NCBI GenBank assembly: GCA_020629005.1
Contig: JAHDEE010000038.1
Span: 1-39,022 of the forward strand
Direction: 5' to 3'
Length of the DNA stretch: 39,022 nt
From: Chitinophagales bacterium
Lineage (GTDB): Bacteria > Bacteroidota > Bacteroidia > Chitinophagales > UBA2359
Positions 35,906 to 39,022 of the stretch are shown here, one piece after another (the stretch's first letter is position 1; each line of letters opens with the position of its first letter). The notes under the pieces were generated by a model that was not told the DNA's origin, did no database searches, and was given only the letters and a program-made list of their open reading frames with translations. The translations under genes and the position numbers were made by a program.

Positions 35906-37447
35906 CTATAAAGGAATGTTGCCGTGCTTCTTTCTTGGCAAGTTCGAGACCTTGTTTTCCAACATTTCGAATCCACGGATCAGTTTCTTTCTGGTCAGCG
36001 AGGGATCAATGACTTCATCCACAAATCCCCTTGCAGCTGCACGATAAGGATGCGCAAACTTGTCTGCATAATCATCAACTTTTTCCTGCAATTTTGCTTC
36101 TGGATCGTCTGCTTCTTTGATTTCACGCTTAAAGATAATTTCGGCTGCACCTTTGGCTCCCATTACGGCAATTTCCGCGACTGGCCAGGCGAAATTGAGG
36201 TCAGCGCCAATGTGCTTGGAGTTCATTACATCGTAGGCACCTCCGTAGGCCTTTCTGGTGATGACCGTCACCTTTGGTACCGTTGCCTCGCTGAAGGCAT
36301 ACAGCAGTTTTGCCCCATTGGTGATAATGGCATTCCATTCCTGATCTGTGCCAGGCAAAAATCCTGGTACATCCACAAATACCAAGAGCGGAATATTAAA
36401 GGCATCGCAGAAGCGGACAAATCTTGCGCCCTTTTTGGAACTGTTTATATCTAAAACTCCTGCTAGAAATGCAGGCTGATTGGCCACAATGCCGATACTT
36501 CTTCCGGCCAGACGAGCAAATCCCACTACTATGTTTTCAGCATATTCTTTGTGTACTTCCAGAAATGAGCCTTCATCCATCGTGCCGGCAATCACCTCAC
36601 GCATATCGTAGGGCTGATTGGGGTTTTCAGGAATGATATCCTGCAAAGCCGGGCGCTCTTCGTTACCTGCAGTATATGCTAAGGAAGGTGCGTTCTCTTC
36701 GCAGTTTTGTGGAATAAAACTGAGCAGTTGTTTAAGCTTTTGTATGCATTCGACCTCGTTAGCACAGGCGAAGTGTGTCACGCCGGATTTGCTGGCGTGT
36801 GTCATTGCGCCTCCTAGCTCCTCTGAGGTGACCTCTTCGTGTGTAACTGTTTTTACCACATTGGGGCCAGTAACAAACATGTAGGAACTATTTTCTACCA
36901 TCATGATAAAATCTGTGATGGCAGGGCTATAAACAGCTCCGCCAGCACAGGGTCCCATAATGGCGGAAATCTGTGGGATCACTCCGGAAGCCATTGTGTT
37001 TCTGTGGAAGATATCTGCATAACCACCTAGGGATACTACTCCTTCTTGAATTCTTGCTCCGCCGGAATCGTTTAGGCCAATTACAGGCGCACCATTTTCC
37101 ATTGCCAAATCCATGATCTTGCAGATCTTTTCGGCATGTGTTTCTGAGAGAGAACCTCCAAATACAGTAAAGTCCTGTGAAAAGACATAGACCAGACGCC
37201 CATTAATTTTCCCATAGCCTGTAACAACTCCATCTCCGAGAAAGCGCTGCTTCTCCATGCCAAAATCATGAGAGCGATGAGTTACCAGCATGCCGATCTC
37301 CTCGAAAGAGTCTGGATCCAGCAGTAGCTGTATTCTCTCCCTGGCTGTCAGTTTGCCCTTTTGATGTTGTCTTTCGATTCGTGCTTCTCCCCCGCCAAGC
37401 AAAGCTTTGGCAGACTTTTCAGCTAACAAGTCAAGTTTATCCTTCAT
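35906..37447 (-). CDS. Acyl-CoA (propionyl-CoA type) carboxylase, carboxyltransferase subunit
   Basis: A 513-residue carboxyltransferase of the crotonase-like PccB/MmdA family, which moves a carboxyl group between biotin and an acyl-CoA. Motifs include the start-side [19 protein letters not shown] and [19 protein letters not shown]. The first oxyanion region is [14 protein letters not shown] and [16 protein letters not shown], and the second is [15 protein letters not shown] with [12 protein letters not shown]. The length is standard. No biotin carboxylase or carrier gene is adjacent, so partners lie elsewhere. It follows the thioesterase gene by 20 bp. Confidence 0.95.
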   Translation of the reverse strand: MKDKLDLLAEKSAKALLGGGEARIERQHQKGKLTARERIQLLLDPDSFEEIGMLVTHRSHDFGMEKQRFLGDGVVTGYGKINGRLVYVFSQDFTVFGGSLSETHAEKICKIMDLAMENGAPVIGLNDSGGARIQEGVVSLGGYADIFHRNTMASGVIPQISAIMGPCAGGAVYSPAITDFIMMVENSSYMFVTGPNVVKTVTHEEVTSEELGGAMTHASKSGVTHFACANEVECIQKLKQLLSFIPQNCEENAPSLAYTAGNEERPALQDIIPENPNQPYDMREVIAGTMDEGSFLEVHKEYAENIVVGFARLAGRSIGIVANQPAFLAGVLDINSSKKGARFVRFCDAFNIPLLVFVDVPGFLPGTDQEWNAIITNGAKLLYAFSEATVPKVTVITRKAYGGAYDVMNSKHIGADLNFAWPVAEIAVMGAKGAAEIIFKREIKEADDPEAKLQEKVDDYADKFAHPYRAAARGFVDEVIDPSLTRKKLIRGFEMLENKVSNLPRKKHGNIPL

Positions 37448-37467
37448 TTATTTTTTTCCTCTGTGCT

Positions 37468-37977
37468 TTACTTAAATAGCGCCTTCAACTCCGGCGATTC
37501 ATCTGGTTCCATTCGGCCAGCAAGGATCAATCGCAGTTCTCTTCGTCTTTTTGCGGCATCGAAAAGAGCCTTTTCTTCCTCCGTTTCAGGAATCAGTTCA
37601 GGCACTTTTGCGGGTTTAAAGTATCGATCCAAGGCAACAAAGGTAAAAAATGCTTCATTCGATTCCACTTTCTCTGTCGCTGTTCGATTTTCTGTATGCA
37701 CCTTTATGTGAACTTCCATAGAGGTATTAAAAGCGCGGGTAACTTTGGCGATTAAGGTAACGGCATCTCCAACCTTAATCGGGTTCGTAAAAGAGACACT
37801 ATCTACCGAAGCGGTCACACATACATGATTAGAATGACGTCGGGCACAAATGCCGGAGGCCACATCCATCCACTTCATTAGATTACCTCCCATTAGATTC
37901 CCAATCGGATTTGTATCATTGGGCATCACCATTTCCGTCATTATCGTAATCGAATCTTTCGGATGCTTAGGTTCCAT
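37468..37977 (-). CDS. Acyl-CoA thioesterase (hotdog fold)
   Basis: A 169-residue hotdog-fold thioesterase of the YciA/BFIT type. The family motif NPIGNLMGGNLMKWMDVASG contains the catalytic Asp. TASVDSVSFTNPIKVGD and NEAFFTFVALD complete the domain. It hydrolyses acyl-CoA to free acid and CoA. It is the first gene of the long minus-strand row and lies directly upstream of the carboxyltransferase, suggesting a shared acyl-CoA metabolism role. A TATCTTTG box is 15 bp upstream of the start. Confidence 0.94.
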   Translation of the reverse strand: MEPKHPKDSITIMTEMVMPNDTNPIGNLMGGNLMKWMDVASGICARRHSNHVCVTASVDSVSFTNPIKVGDAVTLIAKVTRAFNTSMEVHIKVHTENRTATEKVESNEAFFTFVALDRYFKPAKVPELIPETEEEKALFDAAKRRRELRLILAGRMEPDESPELKALFK

Positions 37978-37992
37978 TTGCTAATTTTTGGG

Positions 37993-38000
37993 CAAAGATA
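37993..38000 (-). promoter_or_regulatory. TAnnTTTG box for the thioesterase row
   Basis: The minus strand reads TATCTTTG, 15 bp upstream of ATG 37977, matching the Bacteroidota -7 consensus. Confidence 0.5.
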
Positions 38001-38091
38001 AAGTTTTTGTGCTTGCTGCGTCTTCAAATAAGCTCGTCTTCGGGCTATATTGGGGACTTTCGCAGGGATTACAAAAAGCTATCTTTGGGTC

Positions 38092-39021
38092 ATGCTAAGA
38101 ACTGGCTTCCTTGCCTTTGTTTTCTGCCTAATCACAGCCCAACTATGCTCAACCAGCTGCTCTGCCGGTATTGCAGGTGGGTTCAGCTTCACATTCGGAA
38201 CCAAAATAAATCGAATCGGAGTTACGGCAAATGTCTTTAACGAGGACAGGATCATAGCTAATGCGGGTTTTCGCCTATTCTATTGCTTTAATAATCTGGG
38301 ACCAGAAGGCGGCCGCTGGGAGACTAATTTATATTTCGGTGCAGGCTATGCTTATGGAGAAAGGCGAAGAGAAATAGATTGGTTGGAAAGGTATAAGCAC
38401 GATCCTACAACAAATCATAGTCAATATCGTAGCAGCGCTGCCATTGCCTACCTTATCTATCTGGATGAAGCAGGCACCAGCCAAAACACAGGACAGATAG
38501 GACTGCAGCATCAAAGTCTCCGGTTGATTGCAGAGAACGACATCTTTGCAGGCTCCGGAGCTGATAAGTTTCGCACCGGTGCTTTTCTATTTGCCTATCG
38601 TCACGAAGATACCGAATTCGCAATTTCCAATATTCTATGGACCAGCAATCCTAAGGCCAAGGGCTACGAGCGGAGGTCAGATACAGATTACCCTGCACGA
38701 TTTGGGTATTTTGATGCACCCGCCTGTCCTCATCTGGGCTGCTCTCATGGCATTCTTACGGTGCAGGTTAGCCAGTTGTTGCCTTATGGACAGATCGCGA
38801 GACTAAGGGCTGGAATTGATTCAGAACGTATTCGGAATTTTGTGCAAAACAAGCTTATCCATGACATGCCCTTCATACCGACAAAGTGGGTAGGGCACAA
38901 GAATCCACATGTGCCGATGGTCACGAAATCCGGGGAGGCTTATTTGTTTGAAGAGGGGCAGGAGATTAAGCCGGCGAGCCTATTTTTTACTTTTGGCTGG
39001 AATGAGGGGGTGTTTTATTGA
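38092..39021 (+). CDS. Exported protein resembling polymorphic toxin type 23
   Basis: A 309-residue protein with a signal peptide (MLRTGFLAFVFCLITAQLCS..). The TTG-initiated longer frame from 38050 is rejected because it buries this signal. The mature part has the pattern I associate with the Bacteroidota toxin-23 family: GFSFTFGTKINRIGVTANVF, RLIAENDIFAGSG followed by FRTGAFLFAYRH, and NILWTSNP. DYPARFGYFD, RNFVQNKLIHDMPFIP, and the tail KNPHVPMV...FFTFGWNEGVFY complete it. The many short alternating strands would also fit a beta-barrel, so toxin activity is not established. No immunity gene is visible because the window ends at the stop codon. Confidence 0.6.
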   Translation: MLRTGFLAFVFCLITAQLCSTSCSAGIAGGFSFTFGTKINRIGVTANVFNEDRIIANAGFRLFYCFNNLGPEGGRWETNLYFGAGYAYGERRREIDWLERYKHDPTTNHSQYRSSAAIAYLIYLDEAGTSQNTGQIGLQHQSLRLIAENDIFAGSGADKFRTGAFLFAYRHEDTEFAISNILWTSNPKAKGYERRSDTDYPARFGYFDAPACPHLGCSHGILTVQVSQLLPYGQIARLRAGIDSERIRNFVQNKLIHDMPFIPTKWVGHKNPHVPMVTKSGEAYLFEEGQEIKPASLFFTFGWNEGVFY

Positions 39022-39022
39022 G

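Overview
The window looks like chromosomal DNA from a member of the Bacteroidota, probably of the Saprospiria/Lewinella type. The evidence is a 1327-residue subtilase with SprB-type repeats and a C-terminal type IX secretion (T9SS) sorting domain, several TAnnTTTG (-7 type) promoter boxes, Bacteroidota-style lipoproteins, and a TldD/TldE-DUF4159-MoxR-DUF58-BatA gene row. The exact genus is inference. I see no rRNA, tRNA, CRISPR array, transposase or prophage.

Layout. 1-5.6 kb holds housekeeping genes: dapF with a small membrane protein, an HtrA protease, ruvX-def, and an M32 carboxypeptidase. 6.1-10.4 kb holds a small lipoprotein that resembles the propeptide of the giant secreted subtilase encoded just downstream. 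10.6-13.7 kb holds an ABC1/UbiB-family kinase and an RtcB RNA ligase. 14-25.2 kb is a long minus-strand row: Tat-signal TldD, TldE/PmbA, DUF4159, MoxR ATPase, DUF58, a BatA-like membrane protein, a DUF4175-like membrane protein carrying a long His/Asp tandem repeat, and a further membrane protein. 25.5-26.8 kb holds a small barrel-like protein and an exosortase-family protein with no visible partner. 26.8-27.7 kb has no gene and is full of inverted repeats. 27.7-38 kb is a second minus-strand row. In transcription order it is acyl-CoA thioesterase, carboxyltransferase, TMTC-like TPR membrane protein, GT2 glycosyltransferase, lipoprotein cytochrome c, M1 peptidase, and a secreted trypsin-like protease. 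The window ends with a secreted protein resembling polymorphic toxin type 23.

The most unusual content is non-coding. Three diverged copies of a structured element of about 175-179 nt lie at 5601-5779 (minus), 13703-13881 (plus) and 27507-27681 (plus). They share both ends (GGTG..AATAGCCCCG and CGCTCC) and some internal blocks. Their two main helices have different sequences in each copy but still pair, which points to selection on structure. Each copy sits directly after the stop codon of a gene, and one copy supplies the rtcB stop codon. A second family, at 26.9-27.3 kb, has a 22-nt conserved core flanked in three copies by perfect or near-perfect inverted arms whose sequence differs from copy to copy.

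Gene-level points of interest are the lipoprotein/subtilase pair, the GT2/TMTC-like pair that may glycosylate exported proteins, the orphan exosortase, and the histidine-rich insertion in the MoxR row.
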